Positions 44,829-54,963 of a DNA stretch of 64,000 nucleotides are shown here, in pieces. Positions within the stretch are counted from its first letter, which is position 1; the number at the start of each line of letters is the position of its first letter. The notes below the pieces were generated by a model. It made no database searches and was not told where the DNA came from. It saw nothing but the letters and a program-made list of their open reading frames with translations. The DNA comes from Pseudomonas sp. MWU16-30317 (GTDB taxonomy: Bacteria; Pseudomonadota; Gammaproteobacteria; Pseudomonadales; Pseudomonadaceae): assembly GCF_020515695.1 (NCBI RefSeq), contig NZ_JAIWJA010000001.1, positions 558,001-622,000 on the forward strand, written 5' to 3'. A program made the translations under genes and the position numbers.

Positions 44829-46454
44829 TCACACCTTGAAGGTATTGACCATCTGGCTCAGATCCAGCGCCAGGCGTGACAGCTCCTGGCTAGCGGCGGT
44901 GGTCTGATGGGCACCGGCCGAGCTCTGCATCGACAGGTCGCGAATATTCACCAGATTGCGGTCGACTTCGCGGGCGACCTGAGCCTGCTCTTCGGCCGCG
45001 CTGGCGATCACCAGGTTGCGCTGGGAAATCTCGTTGATGCTGCGGGTGATCTCTTCCAGGGCATCGCCGGCGCCGCGAGCGGTTTCCAGCGTGCTCTGCG
45101 CCTTGCTGCTGCTGTTTTCCATGGCCGTCACCGCCTGGGTGCTGCCTTGTTGAATGCCGCTGACCATGGTTTCGATTTCCTGGGTCGACTGCTGCGTACG
45201 ATGCGCCAAGGCTCGTACTTCGTCGGCCACCACTGCGAAGCCGCGCCCGGCTTCACCAGCACGGGCCGCTTCAATGGCGGCGTTGAGCGCCAGCAGGTTG
45301 GTCTGTTCGGCGATGGCGCGGATCACTTCCAGCACCTTGCCGATGTCGCGGGTCTGCCCGGCCAGCTTGCGAACCTGCTCGGAGGTGGCTTCGACGTCCT
45401 GGTTCATCTGCGAGATCGCGCTGACCGTGGCGCTGACCCGCTGCTGACCTTGCAAGGCGGCGGCCGAGGATTGCTGCGAGGCCTCGGAGGTGGTCACGGC
45501 GTTGCTGGCGACTTCTTCCACGGCGGCGGTCATTTCATTGACCGCAGTGGCCGCCATGTCGATTTCGTTGTTCTGCTGCTGCAGGCCGCGCGAGCCTTCT
45601 TCGGTCACGGCGTTGAGCTCTTCGGCGGCCGAGGCCAGCTGTGTAGCAGAGCCGGAGATACGCTGGATGGTGCTGCGCAGGTTGCCTTGCATGGTGCTCA
45701 AGGCCTGTTGCAGACGCGACACCTCGTCGTCGCCATCGACCTCGACGTTCTTGCTCAGGTCGCTGTTGGCCACGTCTTCGGCGACTTTGACCGCCCGATT
45801 CAAGGGCCCGACGATGCTGCGCGTCAGCAGGATAGCGAGCAGGACGGTCATGGCGGCGACCAGCACCAGCACGCCGATCACCAGGTTCCTGGCGTCACCG
45901 TAGTCGGATTGCGAGTCGATCACGGCAGCGTCGGCGCCTTTGCGGTTGAGCTCGATCAGCTTCACCAGCACCGGCGACATCTGATCGGAGTAGGTTTTCA
46001 GGTCGCCGTTGATCATGTCGGGGATCACGTCCTCCTGCTTGGCCTTGGACGCCGCACGCAGGCGGTCCTGTGCGCCGATGTAGCTGTTCAGGGCCTTGCT
46101 TAGATCATCGTAAAGGCCTTGCTCGGCGGGGCTGCTGATGGTGGGCTGGTAGGCCGCCATCAAGCCGCGCACTTGTTGGGTGAGGGTCTCGATGCGGGCG
46201 TCGGCCTTGTCGATATCGGTCTGGCTGCGGTTGACCTGGATGAAGTAGCTCATGGTCCTGAAGCGCGTGGTGGTGTCGGCCAGCTCGCCAAGTATACGCG
46301 TGGATTTGAGCCAGTTCTGCGCGATGTCGATGGCGTTCTTGTTGAGTTCCGACATCTGCCGCAGGCTCATGATGCCCAGAAAAAGCACGAGCACGGCAAT
46401 GATGCCGAAACCTAGGGTAGCGCGGGTAGCGATGCCGATACTGCGCAGCGACAT
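44829..46454 (-). CDS. Methyl-accepting chemotaxis protein
   Basis: This 541-residue chemoreceptor has a first membrane helix (about 12-32), a four-helix periplasmic ligand-binding domain (about 35-188) of the 4HB/Tar type, and a second helix (about 190-212). A HAMP domain follows, then the cytoplasmic signalling hairpin with the highly conserved tip [22 protein letters not shown]. Methylation-type Gln/Glu helices flank the tip. The ligand is unknown. ATG 46454 ([12 protein letters not shown]) is preferred over ATG 46487 because GAGG lies upstream and the helix begins shortly after it. The size matches the 541-residue pseudomonad receptors. No CheW-binding or pentapeptide tether was seen at the C-terminus. 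Confidence 0.93.
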   Translation of the reverse strand: MSLRSIGIATRATLGFGIIAVLVLFLGIMSLRQMSELNKNAIDIAQNWLKSTRILGELADTTTRFRTMSYFIQVNRSQTDIDKADARIETLTQQVRGLMAAYQPTISSPAEQGLYDDLSKALNSYIGAQDRLRAASKAKQEDVIPDMINGDLKTYSDQMSPVLVKLIELNRKGADAAVIDSQSDYGDARNLVIGVLVLVAAMTVLLAILLTRSIVGPLNRAVKVAEDVANSDLSKNVEVDGDDEVSRLQQALSTMQGNLRSTIQRISGSATQLASAAEELNAVTEEGSRGLQQQNNEIDMAATAVNEMTAAVEEVASNAVTTSEASQQSSAAALQGQQRVSATVSAISQMNQDVEATSEQVRKLAGQTRDIGKVLEVIRAIAEQTNLLALNAAIEAARAGEAGRGFAVVADEVRALAHRTQQSTQEIETMVSGIQQGSTQAVTAMENSSSKAQSTLETARGAGDALEEITRSINEISQRNLVIASAAEEQAQVAREVDRNLVNIRDLSMQSSAGAHQTTAASQELSRLALDLSQMVNTFKV

Positions 46455-46693
46455 GGGAGTGAGCCTCGATCCGAGTGTAGTGGTCATTAGGGGGCGTATC
46501 GGCCGGTAAGCCACCGACAATAGGGGGGCAAAACCGTATTTTTATGACTGAATCGATACAGCCCCCAGGCTGACACCCCTGATCGCATGACTTTTCACTT
46601 ACTCAGGTACAGCGAACGCAATCAAGTAGTGACCTCAGTGGTGTTCCAGGCGGGGCTGGGGCGTCATCATTGCCGATGAACGACCAAAGGCGC

Positions 46694-46722
46694 TGGTCAA
46701 TCAAATCGCAAAAGAGTACAAA
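46694..46722 (+). promoter_or_regulatory. Possible lexA2 promoter overlapping the operator
   Basis: TGGTCA (46694-46699) and TACAAA (46717-46722) are spaced 17 bp apart. The predicted start at about 46729-46731 coincides with the lexA2 ATG. The -10 box lies inside the LexA2 palindrome. Match quality is moderate. Confidence 0.35.
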
Positions 46723-46728
46723 TGTACT
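46715..46728 (+). promoter_or_regulatory. LexA2 operator (GTAC-N4-GTAC palindrome)
   Basis: AGTAC-AAAT-GTACT is a perfect interrupted palindrome ending 2 bp before the lexA2 ATG. It fits the LexA2-type box reported for pseudomonads with two LexA proteins (GTAC-N4-GTGC-like), which differs from the CTGT-N8-ACAG box of LexA1. It should impose autorepression of the whole mutasome operon. Confidence 0.85.
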
Positions 46729-46730
46729 CC

Positions 46731-47336
46731 ATGACTATTTTATCCCAGCGCCGCAGCGCCATTCTCGAATTCATCCGCCAACGCCTGAACGATCAGGGGC
46801 AGTCGCCGAGCCTGGCGGAAATCTCCGAAGCCTTCGGTTTTGCCTCCCGCAGCGTGGCCCGCAAGCACATCGTGGCATTGACGGAGGCCGGCTATATCGA
46901 AGTACGGGCAGGCCAGGCGCGGGGTATCCGCCTGCTCGATCAAGCCCCGCGCAACGCTTTACTGGAGATCCCTTTGCTGGGGCGCGTGGCGGCCGGGCGG
47001 CCGATCGAGCCGGATGCCCAGATCCACGATCATTTGTTGTTCGATCCACGCATGTTCGCCCGCGCCCCGGATTTTCTGTTGCGGGTCGAGGGCGACTCGA
47101 TGATCGAAGACGGCATCCTCGATGGCGACCTGGTGGGCGTGCAGCGCCAGGCCGAGGCGCGCAATGGCCAGATTGTGGTGGCGCGGCTCGAAGGCGAGGT
47201 CACCATCAAGCGCTTCGAGCTGAATGACGACGGTATTCGCCTGTTGCCGCGCAACCCGGCCTATGCGCCCATTGATGTCGGCCCGGGGCAGGACTTCATC
47301 ATCGAAGGTATTTTTTGCGGATTGGTGCGGCGATGA
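46731..47336 (+). CDS. lexA2: LexA2 SOS repressor of the mutasome operon
   Basis: This 201-residue LexA has an N-terminal winged helix (SLAEISEAFGFASRSVARKHIVAL), self-cleavage site GRVAAGRP (Ala88-Gly89), and catalytic Ser123 (EGDSMIEDG) and Lys160 (EVTIKRFEL). It represses imuA-imuB-dnaE2 and itself, and is cleaved when RecA filaments form on damaged DNA. It is the second LexA of the genome; the main lexA/sulA pair is not here. ATG 46731 aligns with the start of other LexA proteins. An in-frame ATG 9 bp upstream overlaps the operator and is less likely. The stop overlaps the imuA start. Confidence 0.95.
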   Translation: MTILSQRRSAILEFIRQRLNDQGQSPSLAEISEAFGFASRSVARKHIVALTEAGYIEVRAGQARGIRLLDQAPRNALLEIPLLGRVAAGRPIEPDAQIHDHLLFDPRMFARAPDFLLRVEGDSMIEDGILDGDLVGVQRQAEARNGQIVVARLEGEVTIKRFELNDDGIRLLPRNPAYAPIDVGPGQDFIIEGIFCGLVRR

Positions 47337-48001
47337 TCGGCGCGTTGGCAGGCACTGCGGCAAGCCATTCGGCTGCGCATATGGCGGGTGCCGTGACCAG
47401 TCTCGAGGGGTTGCTTGATCAACGACGGCTGTGGAAAGGCCGCGCCACCCCCAGGATCAGTGGCCAGCAACCTACCGGCCATGCAGCCCTCGATGCGGTG
47501 TTGCCCAGTGGCGGTTGGCCGGCTTCGGCACTCAGCGAACTTCTGCTGCCGGCCCATGGCTGTGGCGAGCTGCAGTTGCTCTGGCCCTCCCTGGCCCGGC
47601 TCACTGCCAGTGGCGAACGTGTGGTCCTGGTGGGACCGCCCCATGTGCCCTATGCGCCGGCTTGGCAGGCGGCGGGCGTCGAGTTGCGGCATTTATCGGT
47701 GATCGCTGCCGAGGGCAAGGATGCCTTGTGGGCCGCCGAGCAATGCTTGCGCTCAGGCAGTTGCGGCGCTGTGTTGTGCTGGCCGATGCATGCCGATGAC
47801 AAGGCCTTGCGCCGGTTGCAGGTGGCGGCCGAAAACGGTCAGACGCTGGCATTCGCCTGCCGGCCTCAAGCGGCCGCCGTCAATGCTTCACCGGCCGCCT
47901 TGCGCCTGATGATCGAGCTGCAACCCCCGCAATGGCGGGTCCTCAAATGCCGCGGTGGCGTAGCGCCCGCTGCACCCATTGCCTGTGATCGGGCGGGGTG
48001 A
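47333..48001 (+). CDS. imuA: ImuA, translesion-synthesis accessory protein
   Basis: This 222-residue protein of the ImuA (SulA/RecA-like) family has the conserved stretches SLEGLLDQRRLWKGR, TGHAALDAVLPSGGWP and LSELLLPAHGCGELQLL. The Walker A motif of RecA relatives is missing or degenerate. ImuA is required with ImuB and DnaE2 for damage-induced mutagenesis and probably interacts with RecA. Its ATG (47333) overlaps the lexA2 stop codon (ATGA), which indicates coupled translation. imuB follows 7 bp after its stop. Confidence 0.92.
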   Translation: MIGALAGTAASHSAAHMAGAVTSLEGLLDQRRLWKGRATPRISGQQPTGHAALDAVLPSGGWPASALSELLLPAHGCGELQLLWPSLARLTASGERVVLVGPPHVPYAPAWQAAGVELRHLSVIAAEGKDALWAAEQCLRSGSCGAVLCWPMHADDKALRRLQVAAENGQTLAFACRPQAAAVNASPAALRLMIELQPPQWRVLKCRGGVAPAAPIACDRAG

Positions 48002-48008
48002 GGCGCGC

Positions 48009-49424
48009 ATGCTCTGGGCCTGCATTCTCCTGCCGCAGTTGGCGCTGGATGACGTTTCGCGCCGCCACGAAGACCCGACCCAGCCGCTTGTACTGCTGAG
48101 CGGGCCGACGCAGCGACGCGTGCTGCAGGCCGTCAATGCGCCTGCCAAGGCATTGGGGCTGCGGGCAGGTCAGTTGCTCAGCACCGCTCAGGCCTTGGCT
48201 AAAGGCTTTACCTGCGCCGAGCATGACCCGGCGCGTATCGACCATTGCCAGCAACTACTGGCAGCCTGGGGTTATGGTTTCAGTTCCCAGGTCAGCCTGC
48301 ATTTCCCTCGCGCCCTGCTGTTGGAAGTGCAGTCGGGCTTCAATCTGTTCGGGCCCTGGGCGCGCTTCGAGGCTCGTTTGCGTCAGGAGTTGCAGGGCCT
48401 GGGCTTTAGTCATCGGGTCGTGCTGGCGCCCAACCCCATGGCCGCGCGAATGCTGGCCAATGTCTACGATGGTCTGGCGGTCGTGGATGAGGCCATGCTG
48501 CAAGCGCATATCGGGCAAATGCCCATCGATCGCGTGGGCCTGGCGCCCGAGGTGTCCACCGCCTTTGTGCGCATGGGCCTGCACTGTGTCGAACAGGTCC
48601 TGGCATTGCCCCGCGACACCCTGGCCCGGCGCTTCGCCAAGGATGTGCTGGTGCACCTCGACACCTTGCTGGGGCAGCGGCCCATGGCGCTGGAATGCTA
48701 TGTGCCCCCGGACCGCTTCGATACCCGCCTTGAGCTCAATTTCGATGTGGAATCGCACCAGGCCTTGTTGTTTCCGCTGCGGCGCCTGATTGGCGATCTC
48801 GGTGCTTTCCTGACGGGGCGCGATGGCGGTGTGCAGCGTTTCAACCTGCACCTGGAGCATGCCGAACAGCCTGATACCCTCATCCCCGTGGGCCTGCTGG
48901 CCGCCGAGCGCGATCCGGGCCTGTTGTTCGAGTTGGCCCGCGGGCGCCTCGAGCATGTCCAGGTGCCGTGCCCGGTGCGCAGCGTGCGGCTGGTGGCCGA
49001 GCAGTTGCCCAGCTTCGTGCCGACCCGTCGCGAACTCTTCGATGAGCGCACGCAGCAGTCCCAGCCCTGGGAGCAGTTGCGCGAACGCTTGCGCGCCAGG
49101 TTGGGCGATGCCGCCGTGCAGGGGCTGTGCGCACAGGCCGATCATCGTCCGGAGTGTGCCTGGCTGTTGGCTGAACAAGGGCAGGGCTATCCACAGGCAT
49201 TACCCACCCCGCGGCCTGGCTGGCTGCTGCGCGAGCCTCAAGCATTGAGTGAATACGCCGGGCAGTTGCTGAGTGGCCCTGAGCGCATCGAGACCGGCTG
49301 GTGGGATGGCGCCGATGTGCGTCGCGATTATTACCGGCTGCAAACCCCCGAGGGGCAGTGCGCCTGGGTCTATCGGCCAGTGGCCGCACCGCAGCAGTGG
49401 TGGTTGCAAGGGTGGTTCGGATGA
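48009..49424 (+). CDS. imuB: ImuB, inactive Y-family DNA polymerase
   Basis: This 471-residue Y-family polymerase-like protein starts [16 protein letters not shown], where active Y polymerases have the metal-binding DxDxFF/YASVE motif. The essential acidic residues are absent, as in ImuB proteins generally, so it is a catalytically dead scaffold. The C-terminal third would carry the beta-clamp-binding and DnaE2-interaction regions. ImuB recruits the error-prone polymerase DnaE2 to stalled forks. The ATG at 48009 begins 7 bp after the imuA stop, and the stop overlaps the dnaE2 ATG. Confidence 0.94.
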   Translation: MLWACILLPQLALDDVSRRHEDPTQPLVLLSGPTQRRVLQAVNAPAKALGLRAGQLLSTAQALAKGFTCAEHDPARIDHCQQLLAAWGYGFSSQVSLHFPRALLLEVQSGFNLFGPWARFEARLRQELQGLGFSHRVVLAPNPMAARMLANVYDGLAVVDEAMLQAHIGQMPIDRVGLAPEVSTAFVRMGLHCVEQVLALPRDTLARRFAKDVLVHLDTLLGQRPMALECYVPPDRFDTRLELNFDVESHQALLFPLRRLIGDLGAFLTGRDGGVQRFNLHLEHAEQPDTLIPVGLLAAERDPGLLFELARGRLEHVQVPCPVRSVRLVAEQLPSFVPTRRELFDERTQQSQPWEQLRERLRARLGDAAVQGLCAQADHRPECAWLLAEQGQGYPQALPTPRPGWLLREPQALSEYAGQLLSGPERIETGWWDGADVRRDYYRLQTPEGQCAWVYRPVAAPQQWWLQGWFG

Positions 49425-52400
49425 ACGTCGTTGCACTGCAACGCATCGGTCGTGCACGGCAAGCCTCCGTGCCCAGCGAACCCCCGGCTGTGGTGCCGCC
49501 CCCGGCCTATGCCGAGCTGCATTGCCTGTCCAACTTCAGTTTTCAGCGCGGCGCTTCGAGTGCCCGGGAGTTGTTCGAGCGTGCCAAGGCGCAAGGCTAC
49601 AGTGCCTTGGCAATCACCGACGAATGCACCCTGGCAGGTATCGTGCGGGCCTGGCAGGCGGCCCAGGCCGTAGACTTGATGCTGATCGTCGGCAGCGAAA
49701 TCCAGCTGCATGAAGGGCCGAAGATCGTCTTGCTGGTCGAAAACCTGCAAGGCTATCAAGCACTGTGTCGGTTGATCACCCTGGCGCGCCGGCGGGCAGC
49801 CAAGGGCGAATATTGCTCCTTGCGTGAAGACTTCGTAGCGACTGACCTGTCCGGCTTGCTGGCGTTGTGGCTGCCGAGCGCCGATGCAGATGACAGCCAC
49901 GGCCTGTGGTTGCAGACGCTGTTCGCCGACCGTCTGTGGCTGGGCATCGGCCTGCACCGCGGCGCCGAGGATGGCGAGCGCCTGCAGCGCTGGCTGGCCC
50001 AGGCGTTGCGCCTGGGGTTGCCGGCCGTGGCCACCGGTGATGTGCACATGCATGCCCGTGGGCGCCGGGCGCTGCAGGACACGCTCACGGCCATCCGTCA
50101 TCACACCCGGGTGGCCGAAGCTGGCCACCGCCTGTTCGCCAACGGTGAGCGCCACCTGCGGCCATTGGCGGCGCTGGCCGAGTTGTATCCTGCGCCATTG
50201 CTCCAGCAGACGCAGACGATCGCCCGGCGTTGCTGCTTCGATCTTGGCCAGTTGCGCTACGAATACCCGCGCGAATTGGTACCCGAAGGCCAGACGGCCA
50301 GTTCCTGGCTGCGCGAACTGACCGCGCGCGGCGCCAGGGAGCGCTGGCCGCAGGGCATGGCGGACAAGGTAAGCAAGCAGATCGAGACAGAGCTCGAGAC
50401 CATCACCGACCTGCATTACGAGAGTTATTTCCTCACCGTGCACGACATCGTGCGCTTCGCCAAGGAGCGCAGCATTCTTTGCCAGGGTCGTGGTTCGGCG
50501 GCCAACTCGGTGGTCTGCTATGCACTGGGCATCACCGCCATCGACCCGGTCCACCAGAACATGCTGTTCGAGCGCTTCATCTCGCGCGAGCGCAACGAGC
50601 CGCCGGACATCGACGTCGATTTCGAGCATGAGCGCCGCGAAGAAGTCCTGCAGTATGTGTTCCAGCGTTACGGCCGCGGGCGTGCGGCGCTGACAGCCGT
50701 GGCCAGCAGCTATCGCGGTGCCGGCGCAGTGCGTGACGTCGCACGGGTGCTGGGCTTGCCGCCCGATCAGGTCAACGCCCTGGCCGATTGCGTGGGCCGC
50801 TACAGTGATGACATACCCCCGGTAGAACGCCTGCAGGAGGCCGGCTTCGACCCCGAGAGTCCGCTGCTGCGCCGAGTGCTGGCGCTGACCGGCGAGTTGA
50901 TCGGCTTCCCCCGGCACCTGTCCCAGCACCCCGGTGGTTTCGTGATCTCCGAGCATCCGCTGGACACTCTGGTGCCGGTTGAAAACGCCGCCATGGCCGA
51001 CCGCACCGTCATCCAGTGGGACAAGGATGATCTGGATGCCGTGGGCTTGCTCAAGGTCGACATCCTCGCGCTGGGCATGCTCAGTGCCCTGCGGCGCAGC
51101 TTCGATCTGCTGCACGCTTATCGCGGCCTCAGGCTGGACCTGGCCAGCGTGCCTCAAGAATGTGCCCAGACCTACCAGATGATCAGCCGCGCCGACACCG
51201 TCGGGGTGTTCCAGATCGAGTCGCGGGCGCAGATGGCCATGCTGCCGCGCCTCAAGCCCAGGACCTTCTACGACCTGGTGATCGAAGTCGCCATCGTCCG
51301 TCCGGGGCCGATCCAGGGCGACATGGTTCATCCGTACCTGCGCCGGCGCAACAACGAAGAGGCTGTTGACTATCCGTCCCCTGAACTGGAAAAGGTCTTC
51401 AAGCGCACCCTGGGTATCCCGCTATTCCAGGAACAGGTCATGGAAATGGCCATCGTCGCCGCCGGCTATACCCCCGGCGAGGCCGACCAGTTGCGCCGCT
51501 CGATGGCCGCCTGGAAGCGCCACGGCGGGCTTGAACCGCACCGGTTGCGGCTCACCGAAGGCATGCTCGCCCGTGGTTACACCGAGGCGTTCGCGGCGCG
51601 CATCTTCGAGCAGATCAAGGGCTTTGGCAACTATGGTTTTCCAGAGTCCCATGCGGCCAGTTTCGCCTTGCTTACCTACGCCAGTTGCTGGCTCAAATGC
51701 CATGAACCGGCGATCTTCGCCTGCGCCCTGATCAACAGCTGGCCCATGGGTTTCTACAGCCCGGACCAGGTGCTGCAGGATGCCCGCAGGCATAGCATCC
51801 AGACGCGCCCTGTGGATGTGTTGCACAGTGACTGGGATTGTTCGCTGGAGGATCACGGTGAAGCGCAGCCGGCCATACGCCTGGGCTTGCGGATGATCAA
51901 GGGTTTCAGGGAGGACGACGGCCGGCGGATCGCCCAGGCGAGGGCGCAAAAGCCATTCGCTGACGTCAATGACCTTGCCGCAAGGGCGCGCCTGGAGCCG
52001 GCAGCACTGGAGCGTCTGGCCGATGCCAGCGCCTTGCGCGCACTGGCCGGGCATCGGCATCAGGCGCGCTGGGAGGTGGCCAGTGTCGAGGCGCAGTTGC
52101 CGCTGTTCGCCAACGTGGCCGCCGTGCAGGAAGCCCCTGTCGCCTTGCCCGTGCCCAGCACAGGGCAAAATCTGCACGCCGATTACGCCAGCGTCGGTAC
52201 GACCCTGGGCCCGCACCCGTTGGCTCTGTTGCGCGTTCGTCTGGAGCCCCTGCGCTGTCGCAGCTCCCAGGCGCTGGCCCAGGTCGAACATGGCCGGCCA
52301 GTGATCGTGACCGGGCTGGTGGTCGGTCGCCAGCGACCCGGTACCGCCAGCGGGGTGACCTTCGTGACCCTCGAAGACGAGTTCGGCATGATCAATGTGG

Positions 52401-52576
52401 TGGTCTGGCGCGATTTGGCCGAACGCCAGCGCCGCGTGCTGGTAGGCTCGCAGCTGCTGCAAGTGCGTGGCCGGTTGGAGCGCGTGGGCGAGGTGTGCCA
52501 CGTGATCGCCGGCCATCTGCAGGACATGACACCCTTGCTGCATGGCCTCGATGTGCGCAGTCGGGATTTCCGTTGA
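49421..52576 (+). CDS. dnaE2: Error-prone DNA polymerase DnaE2 (ImuC)
   Basis: This 1051-residue C-family polymerase has an N-terminal PHP domain ([18 protein letters not shown] near 40-57), polymerase core with [25 protein letters not shown], and the acidic metal ligands in [16 protein letters not shown] tudor/OB-fold with [22 protein letters not shown] follows at the C-terminus. The length and the truncated C-terminus distinguish DnaE2 from the replicative DnaE1 (about 1170 aa). It performs translesion synthesis during SOS under LexA2 control. The ATG (49421) overlaps the imuB stop codon (ATGA); four genes are thus tightly coupled from one operator. Confidence 0.95.
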   Translation: MNVVALQRIGRARQASVPSEPPAVVPPPAYAELHCLSNFSFQRGASSARELFERAKAQGYSALAITDECTLAGIVRAWQAAQAVDLMLIVGSEIQLHEGPKIVLLVENLQGYQALCRLITLARRRAAKGEYCSLREDFVATDLSGLLALWLPSADADDSHGLWLQTLFADRLWLGIGLHRGAEDGERLQRWLAQALRLGLPAVATGDVHMHARGRRALQDTLTAIRHHTRVAEAGHRLFANGERHLRPLAALAELYPAPLLQQTQTIARRCCFDLGQLRYEYPRELVPEGQTASSWLRELTARGARERWPQGMADKVSKQIETELETITDLHYESYFLTVHDIVRFAKERSILCQGRGSAANSVVCYALGITAIDPVHQNMLFERFISRERNEPPDIDVDFEHERREEVLQYVFQRYGRGRAALTAVASSYRGAGAVRDVARVLGLPPDQVNALADCVGRYSDDIPPVERLQEAGFDPESPLLRRVLALTGELIGFPRHLSQHPGGFVISEHPLDTLVPVENAAMADRTVIQWDKDDLDAVGLLKVDILALGMLSALRRSFDLLHAYRGLRLDLASVPQECAQTYQMISRADTVGVFQIESRAQMAMLPRLKPRTFYDLVIEVAIVRPGPIQGDMVHPYLRRRNNEEAVDYPSPELEKVFKRTLGIPLFQEQVMEMAIVAAGYTPGEADQLRRSMAAWKRHGGLEPHRLRLTEGMLARGYTEAFAARIFEQIKGFGNYGFPESHAASFALLTYASCWLKCHEPAIFACALINSWPMGFYSPDQVLQDARRHSIQTRPVDVLHSDWDCSLEDHGEAQPAIRLGLRMIKGFREDDGRRIAQARAQKPFADVNDLAARARLEPAALERLADASALRALAGHRHQARWEVASVEAQLPLFANVAAVQEAPVALPVPSTGQNLHADYASVGTTLGPHPLALLRVRLEPLRCRSSQALAQVEHGRPVIVTGLVVGRQRPGTASGVTFVTLEDEFGMINVVVWRDLAERQRRVLVGSQLLQVRGRLERVGEVCHVIAGHLQDMTPLLHGLDVRSRDFR

Positions 52577-52597
52577 CCTGGGACGAGCAGCAATGGC

Positions 52598-54673
52598 TCA
52601 GCTCGGCGCCGGCAGCGCCAAGGTCCCAGGATAATACTGCGCGAAATTGACCTTGTCGGTTTGATCCACGGACTTCTTCAAGCGCTCGTTGAACGAGCGG
52701 CTGACGCCGTACTGGCCGCCGGAAATAGTGCGGAACTGCGCGGTGAGGGTGATGCCACTGAGGTCCATCTTGTCGACCCCGAATACTTGCAGCGGCCCTT
52801 GCAGGTTGTTCTTGAGCAGTAAGTCTTCGCTGATCTGCTGACCGACGTCGCGAATGATCTGCAGGGCTTCGTCGATATCGCTGTCGTAGCTGACTTGCAC
52901 CGAGAAGAACGCATAGGCGAACTGCCGCGACTGGTTGGTGACGGCCTTGATCTGCCCGAACGGTACCGAATGCACGAAGCCTTTGCCGTCACGCAGGCGC
53001 AGGGTACGGATGGTCAGGCTTTCGACGGTGCCCGCATGGCCGGAGTCAAGCACGACCCAATCACCAATGGCGATAGTGTCTTCGATCAGGATGAACAGCC
53101 CGGTGATCACGTCTTGCACCAGTTGCTGGGAGCCGAAGCCGATCGCCAGGCCGACCACGCCGGCACCGGCCAGCAGTGGCGCGACGTTGATGCCCAGATT
53201 GGCCATGGTGGTAATGGTGCAGATCACCACTAGCACGATCTTCACCGCGTTGCGCATCATGGGCAGGATGGTCTTGACCCGTGTGCTGGGCTGGCGCGTG
53301 CTGCGCTTGCCAACCGCGGGTTTGAGGGCTTCCTGAATGGCGGTGTCGATCACCACCCACAGCAGCCAGGTCACCAGCAGGATCAGGCCGATGCTGCTCA
53401 GCGAATTACTGATGGCCCGGCCGAAGCTGTTGTTGGCGGCGAAGGCCAGTACCGATACACCCCAGATGCGCCCGAGGATTTCGATGAACGCCACAGCGAT
53501 GGCGATGCGCGACAATGCATGCAACAGGCTGCGCAGCAGCTCGCGGTAAGGCCGGATCTGCTCGGCGGCGACCTGTTCATGGGGCCGGAACACATGATGC
53601 ATCAGCGTGCTGGCGAACACCGCGCTGACCAGCAGCACGGTCGTCATCAACGCGCGCTGCAGAGTGGCCTGGCTGTTCTCCTGGGCACCGATCAAATGCA
53701 CCAGCGAAACCAGAATCATCAACAGGATCGGCCAGTACCAAAGGCCCGAAAAAATTCGCAGGGTCTCCTGGATGGCGGGGTGTTCGTGACGCTGCTTGAG
53801 CGGACGGTTGCGAATCAGGTGGGCCACCGGCCGGCGCACATGGATCACCAAGGCGGCGAACATCAAGGTCGCGACCAGCCCGGTGAACACCGCCAGGCTG
53901 CTGGCCAGGTTGCCGCCAAACTGACGAGCGATCTGCGGGCTGTCGAAGGCATCGCTCAACGCTGCCAGAAAGCCGATGGCAAACAGGCGCAGGGGCGCGT
54001 AATTGCGCAATATCTGCACGGCGCGGTGCTTGTGGCCGACATCGAAGAGGGTGATGACGCAGAGGATCAGGGTGGTGGAAAAAATCCCGCTGGTGGTGGA
54101 GTAGGCCAGGCACAAGGCCAGGGCACGGGTCACCGACAGGTCCAACTGATGGCTCACTGCCAAAGTCACGGGCAGGCTGGCCATGGCCGGTAAAGTCCAC
54201 GCCAGTAGATAGCCCAGCAGCCCCAGTATGCGGACGCGTGCGCGGAAAAACTTCGAGCTGCCGGCACGCTTGCGCAGCCAGCGGCCAATGCTGGCCAGGA
54301 CTGCGAAGGTGGCGAGCCAGCTCAAGGTCAGGATGAAAAAATCCGCCACCAAACGGGTGAACGGGCGATTTGAATGTTTGCTGATCAAGGTGTCGACTTC
54401 GTCAGCGGCACGATCGGTGCGCAACCGCCAGGCGTCCAGGACGTTGTTGTCGATCGACAGTTGATCCTGCACGGTGTCCAGCCCTGTGGTGATAGCACCC
54501 AGCAAGCCACCCTGCACCAACGCCGATTTGTCATCTTCGGCCGCAGCGGTCTTGTCTGTAGCGCTCGTGGCCGGAGCTGGCGCGGCGGCGGGGGCGGCCG
54601 GTGCAGCGGCCAGTAAATGGGTACTAAAGAGGAGTATTGCCAACAACGCGAGGTTACGTTTCAGACTGAACAC
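52598..54673 (-). CDS. MscS-family mechanosensitive channel (large, multi-helix)
   Basis: This 691-residue protein has a signal peptide or first hydrophobic segment (about 8-25), an Ala/Pro-rich spacer, and roughly ten transmembrane helices. The MscS pore/beta-domain lies at about 495-660: LLAGAGVVGLAIGFGSQQLVQDVITGLFILIEDTI is the pore helix TM3 and GDWVVLDSGHAGTVESL the beta domain. It releases solutes when membrane tension rises after hypo-osmotic shock. It belongs to the longer family members with extra N-terminal helices, not to small MscS. No in-frame ATG exists near the start; GTG 54673 with AAGG 8 bp upstream is chosen, and TTG 54727 is the alternative. Confidence 0.9.
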   Translation of the reverse strand: MFSLKRNLALLAILLFSTHLLAAAPAAPAAAPAPATSATDKTAAAEDDKSALVQGGLLGAITTGLDTVQDQLSIDNNVLDAWRLRTDRAADEVDTLISKHSNRPFTRLVADFFILTLSWLATFAVLASIGRWLRKRAGSSKFFRARVRILGLLGYLLAWTLPAMASLPVTLAVSHQLDLSVTRALALCLAYSTTSGIFSTTLILCVITLFDVGHKHRAVQILRNYAPLRLFAIGFLAALSDAFDSPQIARQFGGNLASSLAVFTGLVATLMFAALVIHVRRPVAHLIRNRPLKQRHEHPAIQETLRIFSGLWYWPILLMILVSLVHLIGAQENSQATLQRALMTTVLLVSAVFASTLMHHVFRPHEQVAAEQIRPYRELLRSLLHALSRIAIAVAFIEILGRIWGVSVLAFAANNSFGRAISNSLSSIGLILLVTWLLWVVIDTAIQEALKPAVGKRSTRQPSTRVKTILPMMRNAVKIVLVVICTITTMANLGINVAPLLAGAGVVGLAIGFGSQQLVQDVITGLFILIEDTIAIGDWVVLDSGHAGTVESLTIRTLRLRDGKGFVHSVPFGQIKAVTNQSRQFAYAFFSVQVSYDSDIDEALQIIRDVGQQISEDLLLKNNLQGPLQVFGVDKMDLSGITLTAQFRTISGGQYGVSRSFNERLKKSVDQTDKVNFAQYYPGTLALPAPS

Positions 54674-54806
54674 GGGGAGGGCCTTTGTGGTCGTTACCTC
54701 AGTGACTGATCGTTCTGGGCCGCGCAAGTTCGGCCACTGTTGATGAACAACACGATAATATCCGGCGCGGTTCTCTGGTTCATTTGCTCGACAGGAAGGT
54801 AGTCAT

Positions 54807-54895
54807 CTGTAGCGATTGAGCTGCGCGCTGGGTATTGATTGCGCGTGGCGGGCCCTTATGCCCATGACTCGTGGGGGGCAAGCCGCGCGCTACAG
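54807..54895. repeat. REP doublet remnant
   Basis: ctgtagcg (54807-54814) and cgctacag (54888-54895) bracket a partly decayed REP centre with ggggggcaagccgcg, between the divergent MscS and MFS genes. The remaining parts of the 54674-54963 gap hold no recognisable feature. Confidence 0.65.
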
Positions 54896-54963
54896 ATCGA
54901 TGCTGCCTCCTGCATTTTTTCCATCGTGGCGCTGGTGAGCGTCACTGCTGTCAAGGCTGACCC

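Noticed and set aside
49370..51331. Long minus-strand frame (653 codons) opposite dnaE2
   Set aside because: Shadow of dnaE2; no ribosome site or family signature.
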